Source: Anaeromyces robustus
Taxonomy: Eukaryota; Neocallimastigomycota; Neocallimastigomycetes; Neocallimastigales; Neocallimastigaceae
Length of the DNA: 64,000 bases
Direction of reading: 5' to 3'
NCBI GenBank assembly: GCA_002104895.1
Contig: MCFG01000281.1
Location: forward strand, 1 to 64,000
Below the pieces are notes generated by a model that was not told the origin of the DNA, made no database searches, and saw nothing but the letters and a program-made list of their open reading frames with translations. Below are positions 42,563 to 54,152 of this stretch, piece after piece. Within the stretch, counting starts at the first letter, position 1. Every line of letters begins with the position of its first letter. The position numbers were made by a program, and so were the translations under genes.

Positions 42563-43690
42563 TATTTCTTCATTTAAATTTGGATTATTATTCAATTTTA
42601 GTAATTCTGTATAAATGTTATTACTATCATAAAAATCATCATTAATTTCTTCATCCAATTTATTTTTAGCTAAATTATTTAAATTAGCATTATTTACATT
42701 TTCATTATTTAAATTATTATCAGAAATTTTATTTAAATTCTCATTATTTATATTATCATTGTTTAAATTATTTTCAGAATTACTATTTGAATAAGAATAA
42801 TTAACTTTTACAGTACCTTTGTTTACATTACTTACTTTTGGATTGTTATTATTATTAATTTCCTGTATATTTTTATCCATCTTGTCATTAATATCTTCAT
42901 TATTTTTATTTATTTCACTTTTAATTTCATCATTGTTTTCAATTACTCCATTTTTAATGTTTGAATTATAATTATCATTCTCATGATTTACATCCTTGTT
43001 ATCATTAATTGAATCATTACTTTGAATTAAATCTTTATTATTTTGATTATTAACAATTAAAGAAAGTTTCCTAATTAAGTCATTTATTTTGTCATTATTA
43101 TTTAAATTATTTAAATTATTTAAATTATTTAATTGGTTGTTTATAATTAAAATAAATTTTTGAATTAAATCATTTAATTCACCAATTTGATTCGATTTAT
43201 TTGAATTGTTTAAATTACTTAATTTGTTTTCATTATTTAAAATATTTAATTTATTTTCATAATTTAAATTAATTAATTTGTTTTCATTATTTGAATTATT
43301 TAAATTGTCAATTAAATTTTTATTATTACTTAAAACATTAATTAAATTTTCAATTGAGTTTTTCTTATCATTTAAATTGTTAATTAAATTATAAGTAATT
43401 AATTCATTTGAATTATTTAAATTGTTAATTAAATTATTATTATTTAAATCAATGGCTAATTTGTTGTCTAAAAGTGCACTTTTAAAATTTTCTATATTAG
43501 GAATATTGTTAATTTTGTTTGTAGATATTAAATAATTTTTATCTTCTATATTATTGTTATTATTATTAGAAATATTTAAATTATTATTGTTTGTATTGTC
43601 AATATTATTATTAATTGAAATAATTTCTTTTGTATTTTCATTTAATTTATTATTATTATCATTGTCATTTTCCATATCACAATATGGAAT
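42280..43690 (-). repeat. Asn-rich low-complexity stretch of copia pol
   Basis: About 460 residues between integrase and RT consist mostly of Asn, Leu, Ile, Lys, Glu and Asp, with recurring NNLNNLNN and ENKLxxLNN phrases and a pure run of about 20 Asn. Copia elements usually have a shorter linker here. Confidence 0.85.
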
Positions 43691-45010
43691 AAAGTTTCTA
43701 AAACTTGGAATATTAGAAGGGGCATCTATGTTTCCAGGTTCATCTTCATTAAACGAAACTGCTCTAGAAAGTATAACTTTATTATTAGTAATATCGTATA
43801 TCCTGTAAGCAGTGTGGTTTGTTTCATCATATCCTAATAATATTCCAGGTAAGGTAGTGTTAGAATATTTTTCTCTAAATTGCTTAGGAACAAAGAAGTA
43901 AGCTGCACAACCAAAAACTCTAAACTTATTGTAGTTTACCTTTTCTTTATATAAAACTTCAAAGGGTACTTTGTTGTTAATACCTTTATGAGGTAGTCGG
44001 TTATGTATATAGTTAGCTGTCCTTATAGCGTCTTCCCAAAACTTATGATTTAACTTTGCATCTTCTAGCATTGCATTTGCATTTGATATTAATGTTCCAT
44101 GAAGACGTTCTACTCTACCGTTCTGTTGGGGGTTGTAAGGAACTGTTGTTTGATGTATTATTCCAGTTTCGTTAAAGAAGTTATTAAAATTGCTGTTAAC
44201 AAATTCAGTTCCATTATCAGTCCTAATATTTTTAATTGATTTGTTGAAATAATTCTTTACCATACTAAACCAGATAGTAAATTTATTAAAGGTTTCACCT
44301 TTATTCCTTAGAAAGTATACCCAACTATATCTTGAGTAATCATCTAATATTGTTAATATATATTTATTACCATATATGGAATAGTCTGGAATATAGACTA
44401 AATCCATATGTATTAATTCAAATATATCTTTACTTTTATTTTCAGAAAGCGGATATGGGAAATTCTTTAGTTTAGACTTAATACAAATCTTACAGTTTTT
44501 ATTTATACTAATTTTCTTTAATTTATCTTTAATTTTATCGATATTAAAGTGACCCAGTCTTCTATGCCAAAGTCTAAGATCTGAGTCCTCTATAGCTTCT
44601 TCTATGTTATAACAGGACACTCCATTATCGAAATTTATATTCTTATTTGAAATAATGATTTTATATACTTTTGTTTTACTCGCTTGCGAAGTGAATATTC
44701 TTTTATTTTTATTATTATATAAGGCTGCATAATTTTTATCTTTGTATTTATAAAATACAGTCTTATAGTTATCTTCACTTAGGTGGTTTATTGAAAGAAG
44801 ACATCTTTTGAATGTAGGTATATATAGAACATCATTTAAAATAATTTCGTGCCCATTGATGTGTCCTATAAATTTACCTATCTTTTTCGAAGTTACAAAA
44901 CCACCATCTGCAAAATGTATATTTATGATATGATCTTTTATGTTGGTTAGTTTATTTATATCATTGATCATATGGTATGACGCACCAGAATCTAGAGTCC
45001 AAACTGTTAC
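43690..45010 (-). CDS. Protease and integrase part of copia pol
   Basis: The protease active site WTLDSGASYHM lies near 44965-44997. A GAG-pre-integrase zinc motif follows (LWHRRLGHFNID, then CKICIKSK), then the DDE core (IHMDLVYIPD, IRTDNGTEFV, NPQQNGRVERLHG) and the copia C-terminal words KVPFEVLY and FRVFGCAAYFFVP. All belong to the LTR element, not the host. Confidence 0.93.
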
Positions 45011-45109
45011 GTCATTTTTATAAGGATAATAAATATCCTTTTCTTGAATATTATCGGCAGTATAATATTCTAATTTTTGTTTTGGTATACTGCCATTATC
45101 TAAAAATTT

Positions 45110-46158
45110 TTCTTTTCATTAGAATTTTCCTGCTTTTCTTCATCGTTATAATTAGTTGTTAAGGCATTATCGTATATTTCATTATAACGTTCTTCTATAT
45201 CGCTTTCTTTTGCCTCGGCATTATCCGCTTCATGGTAGTTATGTCTTCTTCTTCCTTTTGTTGTTCTTTTATTGCTATCTTTATAATTAAACCTTTTGTA
45301 TTTATTATTATAATACTTTCTGTTATAATTATTGTTTTGTTTTTGTTTACAATTTTTAGCTTTGTGTCCTATTTCACCACAGTTGAAACATTTTAAATTT
45401 CTATTATAGTAGTTATTATTGTTGCTGTTATATTTATGTTTATATTTATTATAATTCCTAACTCCTGAATAGTTAGCCTCGGTCTTTGTTTGATTAGTTC
45501 TTAGTTCTTTCAAGAATTTTAACCTTGGAATAGTCTTCTTTAAATGCTCGCAGCATTCTTCCCAATCTTCCTGATAACTAATAATATTAGTTTGTTGAAT
45601 GATATCATATGGGAGTGCGTTATATAAATAATTAAATTTATTTTCATTATTTATATCTACGTTTAATTCAATAAGTTTACTAAAAATTATTTCCATATTT
45701 GAAAGGAACATCTCAAAATCATCCTTTTTATTATACATCATAGAATCTAATTTTCTTTTATATTTTAGTTTTCTCTCTTCTTTCCCTTCTTGATATGTTG
45801 ATTCTAATAATTTCCAGATTTCAAAAGCGGTTTTAGATTTGAAGTCTATTTTATTTTTATTGTTATCATCTAAATTTACGTTTATATACCTTTTAGCTTT
45901 TATATCATTTTTAAACATAGCTTCTGTAACAGAAGGAGAAAAATATAGATCAGAAGTTCCTTTAACTTTGATACAAGAATTTTTATATTCACTGTCTGTT
46001 ATTTTGATTTTCTTTAACTTCTCTTCATAAATATATGAATCTAGACCTTTTGATGTTAATAACAAGTCCATATCAGAGGCCCAGATAGGATAATATTCAC
46101 TGTTTACTTCTCTTTTATTTGTAACAACATTTATAATTTCTAAATCCTGACTAGCCAT
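45110..46158 (-). CDS. Gag of the copia element
   Basis: About 350 residues starting MASQDLEIINVVTNKREVNS. The middle has the UBN2/retrotrans_gag type features (FEIWKLLESTYQEGKEERK, then YNALPYDI), and near residue 257 sits the nucleocapsid knuckle CFNCGEIGHKAKNC (CX2CX4HX4C), in a Lys/Asn/Tyr-rich basic context. The leader between LTR and start is about 160 bases. Confidence 0.92.
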
Positions 46159-46304
46159 TGGTTTGTTTATTATTTATTTTAAAATTTATTATATTCGATA
46201 ATTATTTATTGTATTTATAATTATTTACTTTATATTAAACAACACAATATTAAAATTTATTTAAAAACACTTTTAACACTATAAAAATAATAATAGAGTC
46301 GAAC

Positions 46305-46319
46305 TGAGACTCTTAATCT
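46305..46319 (-). promoter_or_regulatory. Primer-binding site matching the tRNA-Lys(CUU) anticodon arm
   Basis: The plus strand reads TGAGACTCTTAATCT, directly abutting the 5' LTR at 46320. The same 15 bases occur in the anticodon arm of human tRNA-Lys(CUU) as I recall it. Copia itself is known to prime from an internal half-tRNA, so this position is plausible. Confidence 0.7.
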
Positions 46320-46614
46320 TTTAAAAAAATATTTTTTTTGAAATGAGATGATCTCGATTCTTATTATATTTTATTTATATTTTTATTAATAAATTTTTTT
46401 CTAACAATTAATATTATTACATTACATGTATATATATATTATATCTTGTTATATTAGTATAATATATTGTATATGTAAAATTTAATGTACGTCATACATG
46501 CGCCACATATTATTTACATACCAATATTACAAATCATATAATTTAAATAATATAAATATATTATAAGTTATTACTATGATAAAATATTTATAATATTAAA
46601 CTTTATTTCTAACA
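46320..46614 (-). repeat. 5' LTR of the copia element
   Basis: 295 bp, begins TGTTAG in element sense at 46614; about one base differs from the other LTR. It holds TATATA words and a GTACGTCATACATGCGCC patch that is the least AT-rich part. Confidence 0.93.
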
Positions 46615-46660
46615 TTTATTTATTTTATTTATTTACTTATTTATTTATTTATTTATTTAC

Positions 46661-46719
<59 letters not shown>

Positions 46720-46730
46720 TTAATTTATTT
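46615..46730. repeat. TTTA array, right flank of the LTR element
   Basis: About 27 units of TTTA with ACTTA variants, the other half of the array seen at 40009-40128. Confidence 0.9.
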
Positions 46731-48169
46731 AATCACTTTTTTTAATTTAATTTATTATTATTTGAGATTTCTTTTATTATTATTTAACCAATTAAATATA
46801 ATTAAGGTTTCATATTTAAAATTTTAAAATTTAACTTTTATGTTTTGACATAAAAAAATTATTTTTTTAAACTTATATTAATATTATGTTGGTGTTAACT
46901 TGGAATCATTTTATTTTCATTGCTGTTAACCTAGCATATACTTTTTTTTATATTATATACATTATTTAACTTTATCACCAAATTTATATATATAATTAAA
47001 CGATGAAAAAGTTAATAAAGAAATTATCCAAAATAAATGAATAATTACATTTCGTATATTTATTAATTTTTTTTTTCATAGTATAATATTTTTTAATTAT
47101 TTTTTTTTAATAATTTTTAACAAAATAGATATTATATTAATATTAATATTAACAATGTTGTGTTTATATACATACAGCAGAAAAAATAAAACAAATGCAT
47201 AAATATGAAAAAGAATGTAATATAATTATTGACATATTTAATAATTTTATTTATAGATTTATTATATTAAATAATAATATTTAAAAAAAAAAAAAATGAA
47301 TACTAAAATAATAATTTACTTTAGTACTCATTTGAAAATTTATTTTGATATTTTTTTTTCTTGTATTTCAATATAAAAAAAATATATTAAAATTTATTTT
47401 CTATTATTTTATTATTATTATTTATAATTAATAAATTTTATTTATTTTATATATTTAATGATCTACGACTAAATAATAACCTTTTATTTTTTAATATTCT
47501 TTAATATAAAATATTATTTATTATATTGTATTATATTAAATTGTATTAAATTGTATTATACTATTCTATAACTTAACAATATTTGATTTTAATTATTCTA
47601 TATATAATATCAATAATATATTTAAATAAAACAAAAATAATTGTTCTTACCATAATTATTTGATTTAAAATAAATTAAATAACGGTATATATAATAAACA
47701 CAAGCATTAATTATTTATCTATAATGTTTTAAATTTATTATTAACTATTATTTATACTGTTTACTAATATATATTATTATTATTATTATTATTATTATTA
47801 TCATTAGTATTATTATTAACATTAGTATTAGCATTATTATTATTATTAATTATTATTATTATTATTATTAACTATTATTATTATTAATTATTATTATTAC
47901 TTTTTATTAAATAAAATAATCATATAAAAATTATAATATTAAGAGGTTAAACAAAACAGTTTACCATTTTAGTATTAAGTAAGAATAAGAAATAATTCTG
48001 CCATTGTAATAAAAAATAGATTAATATATTGATTTCTTATTTTTAATTTATTTTATAATATTTATCTTCAATTTTTTTATTATATTTATAAATACCTATA
48101 AATAACATAAGAATATATATTTAATCTTCAAATTTATGTTACTTTTTCTTTTAATTTTTAATTAATTAG

Positions 48170-48201
<32 letters not shown>

Positions 48202-49157
48202 TAAAATAGAATAAAAATAATTCAATTGTTGAAATAGTGTAATCCATTATACAAATAAAAAACCATTCTAAATATTTAGGACAAGAAAATACTTTGTATT
48301 ACATAATTTTAAAATTTTAAAGATTAAATTTATAATAATAATAATAATAATATATATATATATATATATATATATTCTTTACCATAAAAAAAAAAGGTAC
48401 TTTATACGTGATTCTAAACTAAAAAAATAATAATAATAATAATAATAATAATATTAGTATTATTCTTAATATATAAAGTACCTTTTTTTTAAAAAAAAAA
48501 ATAAAAAGATAAAAAAATAAATAAAAATAAAATTATTAATCAATACCTAAATTATTTTACTATATAAATTTTCATTAAATACTATTTTTATATAATAAAA
48601 AGTTATTAAAAATTTTTAATTAATTTTACCGAAAAAAAAAGAAAAAAAAAAATTTAAATTTTTTTTTGGTAAAAAAATTAATTAAAAAAAAAGACAAAAA
48701 AAATTTATTTATTTAATTATTAATTATTTTTTTATTTATATTTTTATTTAATTTATTTACTTTTTTTATTTACTTATTTTATTTTTTTTTTATTTTTTTT
48801 TTTTTTGTTTTTTATTTTATATTTTTAATTAATTTTATTACTAAAAAAGTTTAATTATTTAATAGATAACAGTTTATTATCATTTAAAATTAAATTATAT
48901 TATAAAAGAGTAGAAAATAAAAATAAAATATAATAAAATAAAATATAATAAAATAAAAAAAAAAAAAAGATAAACATGTTTTAAAATTTTTTTAAAATGA
49001 TAAATATTATTAATTAATAATATTTATTAATGAAAAAAGAAAAAAAAAAATTTTATTTTTTTTTTATTTTATTTTATTTTTTATTTTTATTTTTTTGAGT
49101 ATTTTCTTTTTATTTCTACTAGATTTTTATTATTATATATATAATTTATAAAATCAA
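46731..49157. other. Intergenic with an inverted repeat
   Basis: ATT arrays (47775-47895), homopolymers, and a 19-bp inverted repeat (48388-48490). The last part (48500-49157) is the 3' flank of the membrane protein gene. No gene seen. Confidence 0.6.
48388..48490. repeat. 19-bp terminal-type inverted repeat, about 103 bp in all
   Basis: Left arm 48388-48406 (AAAAAAAAGGTACTTTATA) and right arm 48472-48490 are exact reverse complements. The 65-base spacer holds an AAT array. This may be a MITE-like element or a strong hairpin near the 3' end of the membrane protein gene. Confidence 0.65.
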
Positions 49158-49625
49158 TTAATTTTTAAATGGATTATAATTAGGTTTAGCTGTTTTAAAT
49201 GTATTTGTGGTAGCTTCAGTTGCTTGTGTTGTTGTTGTTTTTACTGTATGGAAACTGTCCGTTGCTGAAACAAAACTAATTGCATCATTATTACCAAAGT
49301 TTTGTGGCATAGATGGAGGAGGTATTGGATCATCATAATCTGTTCTTTTTGAAGGTGTTTCGGTATTAGTTGTAAAATTGGATTGAACGGTATGGAAACT
49401 ATCAACCGCTGAAACAAAACTTTTAGCATCACTATTACCAAAGTGATGTGCTATAGGTTCAGGTGGATCATCAAATTCCATTTTTCTTGAAAGAACTTCA
49501 GAATTATTGTTAGTATTAGTTGTTTTAACAGTATGGAAACTATCTACTGCTGATACAAAACTAGCAACATCACTATTACCAAAGTTATTGGTAATTGGGA
49601 ATTGAGAAGGTCTATCCCATTCTAA

Positions 49626-49702
<77 letters not shown>

Positions 49703-52700
49703 GGTGGTTGCTATTGTTTATAGAATTTGAAGAATTTATTAATGAATTATTAGTTGATGAAGCTATGGTTGATACGGAAGCAAATGAATCTCTTAAGAAT
49801 GGATTATTTGTTGATTGACTAGCTACTGAGGCGGCAGCACTCATAAAACTATTATCTAAAGCAGATTGGAATGAAGTATTACTTTTTATACTATCATGAT
49901 GCATTAAAGGATTATTAGCATAAGGATTATTACTATTTAAACGTGGACTATTCATTATTGGACTGCCTAGAGAAGGTGAAGTAGGACTATTTACATCAGA
50001 AGGTAAAGATTGACTTGTCATTTGAGCTGATTTTATACTATAAAAAGTATTTGATGTAGTAGAAAATTGATCACTATCACGATTAGAGAATATATTTTTA
50101 GATGTTGATGGTAAAATATTACTTGGATTAATACATGAATGGAAAGAATAAATAGAAGCATTATCATTATTATTATTATATGAAGGACCAGGATTGGAAA
50201 TAGTAGTACCAACTGCTACATCACTTAATACATCACCATGTCCTGAATTTAAGAAATTAAGAGAAGGATGTTCATCATTTGATTTAAGATTATTAAATAT
50301 TTTATTTGAACTCTTGCTTTCTGAATTAGATTCTGATGAAATAGAATAGAAAGATGTAGAACCAGTATTAACACTAGATTTTGAACCATTACGATTTGGA
50401 TAGGCAAATATATTATTCTTTTTTATTGGCATTGGTGGAATATCTATAGGTTCTTGATCTAATTGTAAATCTTCAATTTTCATATCTTCGAAACGATGGT
50501 TATTTGATGATGTAGCAGAAGAAGCTGATGCAGAAAAGAAGGAAGTTTGATCACTATCATTTGAATATTTATTTTGATTTTGAAGATTATTTTGGAATTG
50601 ACGATATTGTTGTTTTATATCATGTAAACGATCGGAATAACTTGAATTAGATGTCTTTGTGGTTCTGAAAGATAAATCAGAAGAATTATCTGAAGTAAGA
50701 ATATTCTTACGATTACCAAAATCAACTGGAGGTGGTGGTGGAATACCATCTTCATCAATAAATAAATTATCTAATTGAGGTTGTCCCTTAAATGTATCTG
50801 AATCAATTTTAAGTGGATCAACACTCATTAATGAAGCCTTACTTTGTTTACCAAGAAGTGGTTTTTTATAAATGTTTTTAATATTACCTTCAGGAAATTC
50901 TGGAATAGAATATGTTAAACTAGCTCTTTTATCTTTATCATTATTACTACTATTACTATTATCTTTTACATTATTATTATCGTTATCTTTTTCTTTATCT
51001 TCAATCATATTCTTATCCTTATCCTTATCCTTATTATCCTTATTCTTATTCTTATTCTTATTTTTCTTATTCTTAGTCTTATTCTTATTCTTATTTTTAT
51101 CTTTAGTCTTATTTTTAACTTCACTCTTAGATTCATCCAATAAAAGAGAAGTATTATCTAAAGGTTTTACACTGGTTGGACTCTTTGGAGGAAGATCATT
51201 TTCATTATATTCATTGATGGTATCCTTTATTGTACTAACAGAACTATTACTACGTAATGATTGACGTTCCTTTATATGAGATGGTTCATTTGATGGAGTA
51301 ACATCCAATTCTGATTCTTTTTCATTCAATTTTTCATTCAAATTAGAAAGTGTAGAGGCTTCTAATTCATTTAGTCTTTGTTTTGGTTTTATAGTATTAT
51401 TAGAAAATATGGTACTTGAAGAATCACGATAATGATGTTGATCCTTTTTATTTATATTTATAGATTTTTCGGAATTATTTTCATTTTGATAATTTTTATT
51501 ATAATTACCCTTTAATTTTGAAAGGAATGGATTAGCCATAGAAGTTAAATAGGAAAGAGATTTTCTGCTTTTTTCTGATTTTGTTTCAGATTTAGCATCA
51601 GATTTAGCATCAGATTTAGCATCAGATTTAGCATCAGATTTAACATCTATTTTATAATAATTATTTTCGTCATTTTCAATACCAACTTCACTGCTATTTT
51701 CTATTATAACTTCTTCAAATGGATTATCTTCTGTAATCATTTGATTAACAATCACTACATGTTGAGGTTTTGGCTTTGGAATATTATTAGTCTTTACAAG
51801 GCCAGCTTTGGTATCATTGCTTCTATTTTGATTTTTACTTGGAATTACAGGTGCTTTACTATTTTTGTAAAGAACACTAATATCTCCTGGAGGAAGAATA
51901 TCTTCCATACTTTCTTCTGGATAATTACGAGAACTTAACTTTCCACTAGCAACAAATGTGGTTTCATTAGTAATATTACCTGGTGATGTTTTACTTCTAG
52001 AATTTTCATTTGTAACTAAAGTGGTATTCATTTCTTTTAATTGAGAATTATCATGAGTTATTTCTTGATTATTATTTACATTAGGTTTATTGGAATTATA
52101 TGAATTGGAATATTCATTAATATATTCATGTGTACTATTAATTTCCCGAGCATCTTCAAATTCAATGGTATCAGAATATTCGTTAATAACATCATGATAA
52201 TCACTACTATCATATGTATCTGAAATACCTGAAGTTTTTGATTTTAAACGGTGTTCTTTTATTTCGACTGGTGCTACTCCCATTAAAGGACCTGTAGTTA
52301 TTAATTCTTGACTAGGATCATTCTTTATTTCTTGGTTATTATTATTATTATACATTTTATTTTCATTTATTTTTTCTACACTATGATTATTATTGGAATC
52401 TTGATTGTTATACATAATACTTGTATTACTTTGTTGATCATTCATAGAATGTTCCTTTTTATTAATAAGACTACGTTGCGATATATGAGAATTAGCTGCA
52501 GCCGAGTGTTTACTACTAAAACTATATTTACTATCTAATGTTGTACGACTATATCTAGTATCATTTCTTACACCTACATTCAAGTTATAATCAAAATCTT
52601 CATCTTCCAATGAAAATTCTTCTTTTGATTTTTTATCTTTTTTCTTAGATATAACAGTACCTTTATTATTATTTTTATTATTATTTCTTTTCTTTGTTAA

Positions 52701-54152
52701 TAATAACAACAAAGCTAGTAATGCTAATATAGCAAAAATACCCAAACCAATAAGAATGGGTTTTATATAATTTTTATTTTTTAAATCTTCATTTTTGGTA
52801 TCCTTACTATCTTTTAATATATTTCCATTAAAAGCTAATTTTGATAATGTATCATTACAGAAAACATTACCATTAACATAAAGACGATTATTATAGAATA
52901 CTGGGGAAGATATAAATGATCCAGCAGGTGCAGGTATTGATTTTACTTTTTGAATATTTAATGCTTTATCATAATTATAATAATCAACACCTTCTTTTGT
53001 CGAAGAAAGAAAATCATTATTACCTAATAATAGGACTGAATTTTTAGAACAAGGAACTCCAGTATTTTCATGAAGTTCTTTTGTTTTAGTATTAATAATA
53101 GTCAAATGACCATTCTCACCTTTTTCATTTTCATTAACACACATAAAAAGATGATTATTTTGTTTAGAAAAGGCAACAAAATCAGTGGTACTACTAGTAT
53201 AATTAGAAGGTAAATCTTCTTTTGAAATGTGCCATAAAACTGAAGATTTTAAAATATTCTTTCCACGACGATATAAACCGATACCATCATCTGTTGCATA
53301 ATACAAGTTTGTATTTGTCCAATCAAAACGTTGCATTTTTAAATTTGATCCCAAATAGGATAAAGCTGTTGGATCTTCAACAGTTTTACCTACTATACCT
53401 GGAAAAACATTAACATCTGTTCCAAAATCAAAAGATTTATCATCATTAGCATTTTCATTTCTGGCTCTTAATGATGGTAAAAATTGAATGACTTCTTTAT
53501 TTTCAATAATATGACATTGTTCAGTAACTTTTTGCTTTAACACTTTAATATTCATTAAACATGGTTTATCTTTTAATGGTTGAATTAGTGAATAAAGATG
53601 AGTACCATTTATTGATAATTTTGGTTCATATGGTATACTATTTGTGTCAATATTATTATAATTATTCTGAGATTCTTGAATAATGGATTTATTGTCTATA
53701 ATATTCATTTCTAAAAGAGAAGTGTCATTTTTTGATGGTATTATATTATAATAAAAACGATTTTGTTGTTCATTTTCATTAACTATAACTGTCATTATAT
53801 TTCTTTCATTCCCCATTAAATGAATAAAATCTCTTTGTGTTTCATCTAAATTTTTGAAAACATGGTCAATATCTTTTTGAGTTAACAATTTTCCATCAGC
53901 ACCAACAATAACTAGTTTTAAATAATTATCATTATTAATATTTGATTTTAATAAATGATAAGAATTACCGTTGGCATCTACTATTATATTTGAAATATTT
54001 TCCCATTTTATACTTTCATTGTTTGAATTTTGAATTTTAGGATTAGTTAAAAATGACTGAAATCTATTAATTATATTATAAGTTGTTGGAAAATTTGAAG
54101 GAAATTGACCATTTGTTTCTGTATTATCTATTGAATAATATCCAACGTTCAT
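49158..54152 (-). CDS. Large single-pass membrane protein of unknown function
   Basis: One uninterrupted frame of 1,664 codons. Residues 1-460 look like a folded, Asn-rich domain with strand-rich segments (NLYYATDDGIGLYRRGKNIL, HLFMCVNENEKGENGHLTII, NNRLYVNGNVFCNDTL), perhaps a propeller, with about five Cys and several NXS/T sites. One membrane helix at about 461-485 (IKPILIGLGIFAILALLALL) is followed by KKR, so the tail is likely cytosolic. The 1,180-residue tail is disordered: KSDAK repeats near 51590-51645, a KNKNK-rich stretch near 51000-51120, IPPPPPVDFGNR near 50740, repeated FYSI-type motifs, an Asn run of about 26, and three C-terminal copies of FGNSD-x2-SFVSAVDSFHTV. No signal peptide is seen at the N-terminus. 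Its make-up suggests a surface sensor or polarity protein binding SH3 partners; that is inference only, and I recognise no family. Confidence 0.85.
49246..49640 (-). repeat. Three tandem coding repeats of 47-48 codons
   Basis: Units start (on the plus strand) at about 49246, 49390 and 49531, spacing 144 and 141 bases. Consensus: acidic-aromatic-Asp, Pro-rich spacer, FGN[SN]D, two residues, SFVSA[VT]DSFHTV. DNA identity inside the core is high, so the copying is fairly recent or under selection. Confidence 0.9.

Larger units (their letters stand above)
40129..46614 (-). mobile_element. Ty1/copia LTR retrotransposon, nearly full length, young
   Basis: The element is about 6.5 kb, bounded by two 295-bp LTRs and a probable 5-bp target duplication in a TTTA array. 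Parts on the minus strand, in order from the right: 5' LTR, primer-binding site, gag with a CCHC knuckle, aspartic protease (LDSGASYHM), integrase with HHCC and DDE motifs, a long Asn-rich stretch, reverse transcriptase (YVDDIIIAG), RNase H, polypurine tract, 3' LTR. Protease-integrase-RT order defines copia. The LTRs differ at about one base in 295, so the insertion is recent. Gag and pol are in different frames, as ribosomal frameshifting in many such elements would allow; beyond that it seems broken at about one place. Confidence 0.95.
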
